Source: a virus
Virus record (IMG/VR): IMGVR_UViG_3300023181_000013
Location: 1-44,565 of that record
DNA: 44,565 nt
Direction: 5' to 3' (one strand)
Position numbers and translations under genes: made by a program. The notes under the pieces are model-generated. The model had not been told where the DNA came from and did not search any database. It saw only the letters and a program-made list of their open reading frames with translations. Shown here one piece after another: positions 37,899 through 44,565 of this stretch; position 1 is the stretch's first letter, and each line of letters starts with the position of its first letter.

Positions 37899-38311
37899 GC
37901 GCCGTCGCCATCGTCCGCGCGCTCCTGATAGCCGATCCTGCGGTAACGCTACTGGTGCCGGCCGACCGGATATACGCTGGCGCCGTCGCGCAGTTCTCGG
38001 TGCTGCCGGCCATCAGCGTGACCCGCATCTACGGCGACGAGATCAGCACCATCGCGCGCCGCCAGCCGGGCAAGACGATGCGCACCCGCGTGCAGGTCAC
38101 CGTGCTGGCGAAGGACCCCAAAGGGTACGAAGTCAGTGAGAAAATCTTGAAAGCCGCAGCGCTCGGCGCCGGCGTCCACACCGGCACGGTGTTGTCGTAC
38201 CACGTCAAGTCCATCCTTCAGCAGGGCGAAGGCCCGGATCTGCCGGTGGGCGACGATAAAATCCATGAAAAATCACGGGATTTCATGGTAACTTTTTCCG
38301 AACCGAATTAG
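37895..38311 (+). CDS. Tail terminator/completion protein (DUF3168-like)
   Basis: This 138-aa protein couples by ATGA. It shows the DUF3168 pattern: AIVRALLIADPAVTLLVPADRIYAGAV, LPAISVTRI, RTRVQVTVLAKDPKGYEVSEKILKAAALGAG and a C-terminal strand. Such proteins cap the tail tube and bind the head. It is followed by a hairpin-containing gap and the tail tube gene. Confidence 0.82.
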   Translation: MSAVAIVRALLIADPAVTLLVPADRIYAGAVAQFSVLPAISVTRIYGDEISTIARRQPGKTMRTRVQVTVLAKDPKGYEVSEKILKAAALGAGVHTGTVLSYHVKSILQQGEGPDLPVGDDKIHEKSRDFMVTFSEPN

Positions 38312-38326
38312 AATACGGTATCGGTT

Positions 38327-38359
38327 TGCCCGCCCGTCACGCAATGGTGCGCGCGGGCA
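38327..38359 (+). other. RNA hairpin ahead of the tail tube gene
   Basis: TGCCCGC (38327-38333) pairs with GCGGGCA (38353-38359), a 7-bp stem ending just upstream of the AGGAG ribosome site of the tail tube gene. It lacks a T tract, so it is more likely an mRNA stability or translation element than a terminator. Confidence 0.45.
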
Positions 38360-38378
38360 TTCAACAGGAGAAAACATT

Positions 38379-38876
38379 ATGCCGTTTCCAGCAGATTTCG
38401 AGACCTACGCAGGCACGCGCCTGTTCATTAAAGCCGGCCGCCCAACCGACGACACCGAGGCCGCGTTCGAAACGTACTTCGGCGCCGGCGCACTGGAGTT
38501 CACCGTCACCCAAGTGGGCGCCATGGAAGGCCGCCAGTCCAACACCTCCGAGCTGGACGTCGTGAGTCAAGGCCTGGTGCGGCGCCGCGTCGGCAACTAC
38601 CAGCTGATCGACTCCGAGTGGATGGTGCTGGAGGAAGGTGAAGACGGAGACACCGATGCGTTCGACGCCGCCGACACGGTGATGCGTGACCGTTCGGTCG
38701 CCTCGTTCGCCGTCGTGCGCCAGTCCGGCTCGGTGCTGTACTGCACCGCGCAGGTGTCGAACCTGTCCGAGTCCGGCGGCGGCAGCAACGACAACCTGAC
38801 CTACGCCATGACCCTGCTGTTGCAGTCCGAAGCCCTGAAAGCAGCGACCCCGGTCATCCCGACCCCGGCCGCGTAA
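38379..38876 (+). CDS. Major tail tube protein
   Basis: This 165-aa protein has a strong ribosome site (CAGGAGAAAAC). It is beta-rich with FTVTQVGAMEGRQSN, SELDVVSQGLVRRR and LTYAMTLLLQSEALKAA, and lies between the tail terminator and the tail assembly chaperone genes, where the tube protein is always encoded. A double-hairpin gap follows, perhaps protecting the abundant transcript. Confidence 0.82.
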   Translation: MPFPADFETYAGTRLFIKAGRPTDDTEAAFETYFGAGALEFTVTQVGAMEGRQSNTSELDVVSQGLVRRRVGNYQLIDSEWMVLEEGEDGDTDAFDAADTVMRDRSVASFAVVRQSGSVLYCTAQVSNLSESGGGSNDNLTYAMTLLLQSEALKAATPVIPTPAA

Positions 38877-38909
38877 GAACCCGGCCACTAGGCCACAACC
38901 AGCACTGAC

Positions 38910-38944
38910 GGTCACCTGTCGCCCTTGGGAGGGCGCAGGTGGCC
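38910..38944 (+). other. Strong RNA hairpin after the tail tube gene
   Basis: GGTCACCTG-T-CGCCCT (38910-38925) pairs with AGGGCG-CAGGTG-GCC (38930-38944) around a TGGG loop. That is fifteen base pairs interrupted by one bulged T. No T tract follows, so processing or mRNA stabilisation is likelier than termination. Confidence 0.6.
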
Positions 38945-38978
38945 GAAGGTGCATTAATCCTCCCAAGAAAGAATCCAA

Positions 38979-39425
38979 ATGAAAAGCTTGAAATCCCTCG
39001 CCATTCTGCCGGTCGGCAAGTACCAAGTCACGGACGCCAAGGGCGACGTGCAATACGCCGAAGACGGCACGCCGTGGACCATCACCCACCACAGCCCAGG
39101 CACCAAAGTTTTCCAAGCCGCGTTGCATTCCTTCACCGAGAAAAAATCAGGCGGCCTGTCCGCGCTGATCAACGGCAAGGACAGCAAGCGCGAAGCCGAC
39201 GCCGACGCTAAGGATTTGGCCGTATTCCTGGCCGCGATCACCATTTCCTTCGACGGCTTCGACTACGAGGGCCGCGTCGGCAATGCGGCGTACCGCGCAG
39301 CCTACGAGGATCTGGAGATTGGACACATCGCCGCCGGCCTGAACAAGTTTGCGGGTGATCGGGGAAACTACTTGCCAGAGCAAGCGACGACCTCCACCGA
39401 TTCGTCCGCTTCGCAGCCTGGCTAA
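38979..39425 (+). CDS. Tail assembly chaperone (gpG-like)
   Basis: This 148-aa protein is the short product of the G/GT pair. It is mixed alpha/beta (PVGKYQVTDAKGDVQYAEDG, ITISFDGFDYEGRVGNAAYRAAYEDLEIGHIAAGLNKF). It precedes the tape measure by one gene-length, the fixed position for this chaperone. It coats the tape measure during tail assembly and is not in the finished virion. A slippery heptamer at 39362 allows fusion to a second frame. Confidence 0.82.
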   Translation: MKSLKSLAILPVGKYQVTDAKGDVQYAEDGTPWTITHHSPGTKVFQAALHSFTEKKSGGLSALINGKDSKREADADAKDLAVFLAAITISFDGFDYEGRVGNAAYRAAYEDLEIGHIAAGLNKFAGDRGNYLPEQATTSTDSSASQPG

Positions 39426-39847
39426 ACGCAACGCCCGAGGCCAGCACCTCGGACACGAAGGCGCCGCCAGAGAAACCCCGGCGCGATACGATCGAGGCCA
39501 GCGGCTTGCCGCTGGAACTGCCCCCGGTGTCTTGGGGGCGTGACCTGTTGGACTACCTGTGGGAGATAGGCCCGACCAAGAAGGACGGGCCGATTGAAGC
39601 GGTCGATTTGGTGGCGTGGGAGCACCTGCTTGGTATAGAATGGCAACCGTACCAGTCGCGGCTGCTGATCAAATTGTCCAAGGCGTATTTGGGCGAATCG
39701 TTCGCTGCAACAAAGCGCGAAGCACCTTGCCCATGGCCTGAGTTCGAATCGAAATGGCGGTGGGCGCGGAACCAAAAAGCGGAGAAGTCCCTCGACCGCG
39801 AGGAAAGGCGCCTTGAGCGCAAGGCCAAGAAACTGGAGAAGTCCTAA
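38979..39847 (+). CDS. Tail assembly chaperone fusion (gpGT-like) by -1 frameshift
   Basis: Slipping back one base at GGGAAAC (39362-39368) joins the first 130 codons of G to an open -1 frame at 39368-39847, giving a protein of about 289 aa. The T part reads LARASDDLHRFVRFAAWLN..., then GLPLELPPVSWGRDLLDYLWEIGP and a basic helical end (LDREERRLERKAKKLEKS). In lambda the homologous shift occurs at GGGAAAG. The T domain would recruit the tail tube protein to the chaperone-coated tape measure. The -1 frame has its own ATG at 39506, but that start lacks a clear ribosome site. Confidence 0.85.
39362..39368 (+). other. -1 ribosomal frameshift slippery site GGGAAAC
   Basis: The zero frame reads CGG GGA AAC, so the heptamer has the canonical X XXY YYZ phase. 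A small stem (CTTGC-CAGA-GCAAG, 39371-39384) begins 2 bases later. The -1 frame is open from 39359 to 39847. Confidence 0.88.
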
Positions 39848-42800
39848 TGACGATTGTCAGCGATGTTGAGATCCGCCTACGCGCTGACATAGCCCGGCTT
39901 CGACAGGACATGCAGGCGGCGCGGCGCGATGTGAACACCGCGTTGGACGCCATGAGCGCGAGCGCCCAGGCACTCAAAGGGCTGCTGACAGGGCTGGCCG
40001 GTGGTCTCTCCATCGGCGCTTTCGCCTCTTTCATCAAGCAAAGCATCGACGCCGCCGACGCGCTCAACGATTTGAGCGTGCGGACCCGCGTGGCGATTGA
40101 GGATCTCGCGGGCCTCGCCTACGGGGCCAAGCTCTCCGACACCCAGCTCGAAGGGGTGGGAGCGTCCATCACCAAGCTGGCGCAGAACATCGGCAAGGAC
40201 GGGGCCAAGTTCCGCGAACTGGGCATCACCGCCACCGAACCGCTCGAAGCGTTCAAGCAGCTCTCCGACATTTTCAAGAATATCCAAGACCCGCAGCAGC
40301 GCGCGGCCTTCGGCGCCGAGGTGCTGGGCAAGTCGTGGCAAGAGGCGGCCGTGCTGCTCGACAACGGCGCCGCCGGCATCGACGCGCTGATCGGCAAGGG
40401 CAAAGAACTGTCCGGCATCACCGAGCAGGTGGCCGCCGACGCCGGCGCGTTCAACGACAAGATCGACGAACTGGGCTTTGCCGCTCAGGGTCTCGGCACG
40501 CGCATCGCGGCCAGCCTGCTGCCGACGCTCACCACCTTGGCCGATGACTTCGCTACCAACGGCAAAGAGCTGGACAATGCGGCGGATAAGTTCGCCCCGC
40601 TGACCGAGATTCTGCGCGTGTTTATTATTCTGGCGGGCAACGTCGCTTTCGTAGTGAAAGCCGTAGCCACCGAGATCGGCGTGTGGGCCGCGCAGCTGGG
40701 GCAGTACTACAGCGCGTTGCACCAATTTACCACGCTCGATTTCAAAGGCGGGGCGGCTACGCTGAAGTCCGCATTTGGCGCCGGCGGTATCGGCGACATG
40801 GCGGCAGAGGACGCGGAGAAAGCGCGCGCCGCCTTCGACGTGTGGGAAAAGAAATGGGTCGACCTCGGCACCACGGCGGCGGCCCAAGTCGCACCGGTAA
40901 AGGACGCGGGCGACGCCATAGCCAACAAGCTGATCGCCAATGCGACCGCCGTCAAGGTGGCCACGTTCCTCAACGCAGCCGAGATCGACGCCGCGCGCAA
41001 GAAGTCCGCCGACCAGGCCGCAGCCGCAGCCGACAAGGAGCAGAAAGCCTACGCGGGCCTGATCGCGTCCATCAAAGAGAAGATGGCCGCCGACCAGCTG
41101 GAGATCGACGGCGGCGACACGCTGACCGATTCGCAGAAAGCGCGCATCAAGCTAGACGAGGAACTGGCCGCCGGCAAGATCGTGTTGACCAAGGAGCACA
41201 TCAAGGAGATCCGCGCGCTGCTCGACAACGCGCAGGCGCTGGAGAAGAACGCCGCCGCCGCCAAGCAGGTGCGCGCCGCCGTCGCCGCTCTGGCCGACGA
41301 GCGCGACGCCAACTACACCGCGCTGGTGGCCGAAGCCGCCGCGAACGAGGACTTGGTGGCCGTCTACGGCAAGACCAAGATCGAGATCGCGCGGATGACG
41401 CTGGCGCGCGACGAGGATCGGCTGTCGCAGCGCGCCGCGCTGGACCTGAGCGAGGACACCGTGGCGCAGCTGGAGCGCGAGATCGAAGCGCGCAAGCGCA
41501 ATATCGCCGCCATGGGCAACCTTGAAGTGCTAGACAAACAGAAGAAGGCCAGCGACGATGCCGCCGCCGCGCAAGTGTCGTTCTGGAAAAGCATCGACGA
41601 CACCGCGCATGCGACGTTCGTCTCGATCCTCGACGGCAGCAAGGATACCGCCACGCGCCTGAAGGATACCTTCAAGAATATATTCTTCGACTGGCTGTAC
41701 CAGATGACGATCAAGAAGTGGCTGATCAACATCAGCACCACGTCCAGCGGCGTAGGCGATATCGCCACGGCATTGAGCGGCGGGGCTTCGTCTGGCGGTG
41801 CGGCCAGCGGCGTCAGCCTGATCAACGCAGGCAAATCGATCTACGAAGGATTCACCTCGGGCTTCGCCGGGGCCGGCACCGCGCTGGGGGGCTACGTCAC
41901 CACGCTGGGCAACCTATTCGGCTCGTCGGCTACCTCGGCATTCGGCGCCGGCATGGGCCTGACCAGCAGCCAGGCCGCAGCCGCGTCCGCCGCCTACAAC
42001 AGCGCGGGCATGGCCAGTACCGGCTCGGCGATCACCAGCGGTTCGGCCGTGGGCGCCGGTGTCGGCATCTTCGCCGGTGCAGCGGGCGGCTACCTCGGCG
42101 GCAACCTGATCTCCGGCCAGTACGGCAGCAAGAACACCGTCGCCGCCGGCACCGCCATCGGCGCGGCCATCGGCAGCATCGTGCCCGTCGTCGGCACCGC
42201 ACTGGGCGCGCTGATCGGTGGTTTGCTCGGCGGCGTCGCTAATCGTCTGTTCGGCATGGGCGAGAAGAAGGTACAGAGCACGATCATCGACGGCTCGCTC
42301 ACCGCGGCCGGCGCGACCGGCAACAACATCAGTACCTGGACGCAGAAGGGCGGCTGGTTCCGCAGCGACAAGAAGGGCACCGACAGCACCGCGCTCTCGA
42401 GCGAGCAGTCGGCCGCGTTCTCGTCCACCTACAAGGCCATCCTCGACGTGTCCAAGGTGCTGGGCGACACCATTGGCGCGGACACCTCCGCGCTGTCGAC
42501 GCGCGTGCAGAAACTGAGCATCGACCTGACCGGCTTGGCGACGGACTCCGACAAGCTCGGCGCCATCACCAAGTTCTTCGAAGGCGTCGCCGACAGCATC
42601 GCCGTCGAACTGGTGCCGAACCTGACCAAGTTCCAGAAGGAAGGCGAATCGCTCAGCGTGACGATGGAGCGCATCGTCACCAACTACGCGAACCTCGACA
42701 CCATGCTCGCCGCAGTCGGCACCTCGTTCGGCGCGGTAGGCGTCGGCAGCATCGCCGCGCGCGAGAGCTTCATCGCTGTCAACGGCGGCCTGGAAGCACT

Positions 42801-44364
42801 GGGTAGCGGCCTGACCTACTTCCAGCAGAATTTCCTGACCGAAGCCGAGCAGCTGGCCCCGGTGCAGAAGCAGCTGACCGACGCGCTCAAGTCGATGGGT
42901 GTGGCCGGCCTGACCACCAACGATCAGTTCAAAACCTACCTGCTGGGCCTGGACAAGACGACCGAGGCCGGCGCGACGATGTTCGCCCAGCTGCTCGCAC
43001 TGGCGCCGGCGTTCAACGAGATCACCAAAGCCACCGAGGCGGCGGCCAAGGCTGCGGCGGACGAAGCCAAGGCCAAGGCGCAAGCGGAGGCCGAGATCGC
43101 CGCCGCCCAAGTGAAGGCGGCTCAGGAAGTCGTTGCCGCGCTGGCGGCGACGAACAAAGGCTATCAGGACCAGATCGACGTTATCCTCGCCGCGCGCGGC
43201 GGAGAGGCCGCCGTGCGCGCGCTGGAGATCAAGGGCATGGACGCCAGCACGGTGGCGCTGTACGACCGCCTGGCCGCACTGAAGGCCGAAGAGAAGGCCA
43301 CCGCCGACGCCGCGCAGGCCGCCAAGGATCTGGCCGCCGCGCAGATCGCGCAGGTCAATGCGATGGTATCGGCGATCAATGCCGCCTACAGCGACTTGGG
43401 CAAGGTGGTGGACGCGCAGAAGACCGCCGCCAAGACCGCACTCGACGCCGCGCTTGCCGCCATCAACGACAGCATCACGGCAGTGACGACGAAGATCGGC
43501 AACCTCAAATCGCTGTCCGACGCACTGGCCGCGCCGATCACCGCCGTGCGCAGCGCGCAGCAGAGCGTGGCGTCGTACGGCGCGGCCCGCGCGCAGGTGG
43601 TAGCCGCCATCGCAATCGCCAAGGCGAGCGGCGTCTTGCCGTCGGCCGACAGCCTGAGGGATTCGCTCGCGGCACTGGGCAGCAACAGCACCGACAATTA
43701 CGGCAGCATGACCGAGTACCTGCGCGACCAGGCCGCCGCCGGCCGCGACATCAAGGAACTGGGCGCGATCACCGACTCGCAGCTCTCGGTGGCCGAGCGC
43801 ACCCTGCTCGCTCTCCAAGACCAGAAAACCGCGACCCAGCGCGCCTACGACGCGCAGATCGCGCGGCTCGATGCGATCCTGGAAGAACAGCGCAAGGCGG
43901 TGGCGATCGCCACCGGCACCTCGGCCACACTCAACTCGTTGCCCGGCGCGCTGGCTACACTGGCCGAAGCAATCGCCGCGCTCAAGACCGCTGCCGCGAC
44001 CAACCCGGTGGCGGCCGAAACTGGTAACATCGGCGCCATCGAGAATCTGTATAGCACTCTGTTGGGGCGCAATGCCGACGCGGCCGGCCTGCAGTTCTAC
44101 CTCGACGAGATCGCGAAGGGCACCAGCTGGGAGGCCATCAAGCAGGGCTTCCTCAACAGCCCCGAGTACCTGCAGAACCAGAACAGCGGGGCCAACACGG
44201 TGGCCGAGCTGCGCACGATGAATGCGCGCATGGCAAGCGTAGAGGAAAACACCATGCGTACGGCGAATAGCTCCAGCACCACGGCCAGCAGCACGAATAA
44301 ATTCGCGAACCAGTTCGAGCAGGTGTCGTCAGGCGGCACCGCTATTTACACGGAACCAGCATGA
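39847..44364 (+). CDS. Tail tape measure protein with C-terminal DUF4214 domain
   Basis: At 1505 aa this is the longest gene. Residues 1-640 are helical with many Ala, Lys and Glu coiled-coil segments. About 640-790 are Gly/Ala/Ser-rich with hydrophobic stretches likely to enter membranes. The rest returns to long helices, and residues about 1397-1440 (IENLYSTLLGRNADAAGLQFYLDEI ... FLNSPEYL) form a DUF4214 unit. By the usual 0.15 nm per residue the tail would be about 225 nm. It starts by TAATG overlap with the GT frame and ends by ATGA overlap with the next tail gene. Confidence 0.92.
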   Translation: MTIVSDVEIRLRADIARLRQDMQAARRDVNTALDAMSASAQALKGLLTGLAGGLSIGAFASFIKQSIDAADALNDLSVRTRVAIEDLAGLAYGAKLSDTQLEGVGASITKLAQNIGKDGAKFRELGITATEPLEAFKQLSDIFKNIQDPQQRAAFGAEVLGKSWQEAAVLLDNGAAGIDALIGKGKELSGITEQVAADAGAFNDKIDELGFAAQGLGTRIAASLLPTLTTLADDFATNGKELDNAADKFAPLTEILRVFIILAGNVAFVVKAVATEIGVWAAQLGQYYSALHQFTTLDFKGGAATLKSAFGAGGIGDMAAEDAEKARAAFDVWEKKWVDLGTTAAAQVAPVKDAGDAIANKLIANATAVKVATFLNAAEIDAARKKSADQAAAAADKEQKAYAGLIASIKEKMAADQLEIDGGDTLTDSQKARIKLDEELAAGKIVLTKEHIKEIRALLDNAQALEKNAAAAKQVRAAVAALADERDANYTALVAEAAANEDLVAVYGKTKIEIARMTLARDEDRLSQRAALDLSEDTVAQLEREIEARKRNIAAMGNLEVLDKQKKASDDAAAAQVSFWKSIDDTAHATFVSILDGSKDTATRLKDTFKNIFFDWLYQMTIKKWLINISTTSSGVGDIATALSGGASSGGAASGVSLINAGKSIYEGFTSGFAGAGTALGGYVTTLGNLFGSSATSAFGAGMGLTSSQAAAASAAYNSAGMASTGSAITSGSAVGAGVGIFAGAAGGYLGGNLISGQYGSKNTVAAGTAIGAAIGSIVPVVGTALGALIGGLLGGVANRLFGMGEKKVQSTIIDGSLTAAGATGNNISTWTQKGGWFRSDKKGTDSTALSSEQSAAFSSTYKAILDVSKVLGDTIGADTSALSTRVQKLSIDLTGLATDSDKLGAITKFFEGVADSIAVELVPNLTKFQKEGESLSVTMERIVTNYANLDTMLAAVGTSFGAVGVGSIAARESFIAVNGGLEALGSGLTYFQQNFLTEAEQLAPVQKQLTDALKSMGVAGLTTNDQFKTYLLGLDKTTEAGATMFAQLLALAPAFNEITKATEAAAKAAADEAKAKAQAEAEIAAAQVKAAQEVVAALAATNKGYQDQIDVILAARGGEAAVRALEIKGMDASTVALYDRLAALKAEEKATADAAQAAKDLAAAQIAQVNAMVSAINAAYSDLGKVVDAQKTAAKTALDAALAAINDSITAVTTKIGNLKSLSDALAAPITAVRSAQQSVASYGAARAQVVAAIAIAKASGVLPSADSLRDSLAALGSNSTDNYGSMTEYLRDQAAAGRDIKELGAITDSQLSVAERTLLALQDQKTATQRAYDAQIARLDAILEEQRKAVAIATGTSATLNSLPGALATLAEAIAALKTAAATNPVAAETGNIGAIENLYSTLLGRNADAAGLQFYLDEIAKGTSWEAIKQGFLNSPEYLQNQNSGANTVAELRTMNARMASVEENTMRTANSSSTTASSTNKFANQFEQVSSGGTAIYTEPA

Positions 44365-44565
44365 TAGACAATGACGAAGACGCAAGCAGCGTATTGTCGC
44401 CAATCCAGATTACGGCGGGGATGATCACAGCCAGCTCGCTGGCGGCGGAAGACGCGAACCCGGCATGGGGGCCAAATAACTACGCCGTGGGGGATCGGGT
44501 CTACAAGGCCAGTACGCACCGGGTCTACGAGGCGGCGGCGGCCATGACCTCGGCGGCGCCGAAAG
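44361..44565 (+). CDS. Tail-tip protein, 5' part (continues at base 1)
   Basis: The ATG at 44361 overlaps the tape measure stop (ATGA). The frame runs off the window; its last 127 bases repeat bases 1-127. Joined at 44438/1, the protein is 317 aa and begins MIDNDEDASSVLSPIQITAG. This supplies the N-terminus that the frame at base 1 lacks. Confidence 0.85.
   Translation, partial: MIDNDEDASSVLSPIQITAGMITASSLAAEDANPAWGPNNYAVGDRVYKASTHRVYEAAAAMTSAAPK
44439..44565. repeat. Terminal direct repeat, right copy
   Basis: Exact copy of bases 1-127; remove one copy to close the 44,438-bp circle. A true packaged terminal repeat cannot be excluded, but placement in mid-gene argues against it. Confidence 0.95.

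Noticed and set aside
41914-43818. 634-codon minus-strand open frame inside the tape measure
   Set aside because: GC-rich third positions keep the antisense frame open; composition is repetitive Arg/Gly/Val and no start context is present.
1-44565. Integrase, excisionase, ParAB, CI/LexA-type repressor, tRNA genes, CRISPR array or transposase
   Set aside because: Looked for the usual motifs (tyrosine or serine recombinase active sites, Walker ParA, S24 peptidase, cloverleaf with CCA end, regular spaced repeats, DDE) and found none convincing.

Overview
The window is a complete tailed-phage genome (long non-contractile tail, HK97-type head) assembled as one circle. Bases 1-127 are repeated exactly at 44439-44565, so the unique genome is 44,438 bp and one tail gene is cut by the arbitrary ends. 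The GC-rich sequence (roughly 60-65% by eye), dense ATGA/TAATG gene overlaps, lambda-like nested Rz/Rz1 lysis genes and the kinds of regulators present suggest a Gram-negative host, plausibly a beta-proteobacterium (Burkholderiales); this host call is an inference. No integrase, excisionase, partition gene or classical CI-type repressor was recognised, so temperate life is not supported, although Cro/YdaS-like DNA-binding proteins and a repeated operator are present.

Two divergent transcription units start from an AT-rich, palindrome-rich control region at about 18.73-18.88 kb. The leftward early operon (about 18.7 down to 4.8 kb, minus strand) encodes a unit of unknown function, a DUF2800 RecB/Cas4-like nuclease, an Enc34-type ssDNA-binding protein, a coiled-coil protein with an SSB-like acidic tip, a compact sliding-clamp-like protein, a family A DNA polymerase, a VRR-NUC nuclease, an SNF2-type helicase and many small proteins. 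It ends in a cluster of lipoproteins and small membrane proteins. Three identical 39-bp promoter/operator cassettes (6589, 9602, 11534) restart transcription along it, and a diverged version lies in the control region.

The rightward unit starts with a C5 cytosine methyltransferase interrupted by an HNH endonuclease gene. It continues through tandem-HTH and winged-HTH regulators, a primase/helicase, a terminase-associated HNH, a collagen-like fibre protein, TerS, TerL, portal, S78 protease, major capsid protein, a capsid-adjacent SGNH hydrolase, head-tail connectors, tail tube, tail assembly chaperones G and GT made by a -1 frameshift, and a 1505-aa tape measure. Across the circle junction come a tail-tip protein, a glycine-rich fibre and the lysis cassette (holin-like, GH24 endolysin, spanins). 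The two units converge near 4.83 kb.

The most notable points are: (1) five HNH genes, two of them (in the methyltransferase, and beside the polymerase) associated with divergent duplicated coding fragments of the neighbouring gene; (2) a reduced beta-clamp-like protein encoded with a family A polymerase and a separate protein carrying an SSB-type tail; (3) the repeated promoter/operator cassette; (4) two promoter-plus-structured-RNA leaders in the rightward unit; (5) an SGNH hydrolase encoded directly after the major capsid protein.
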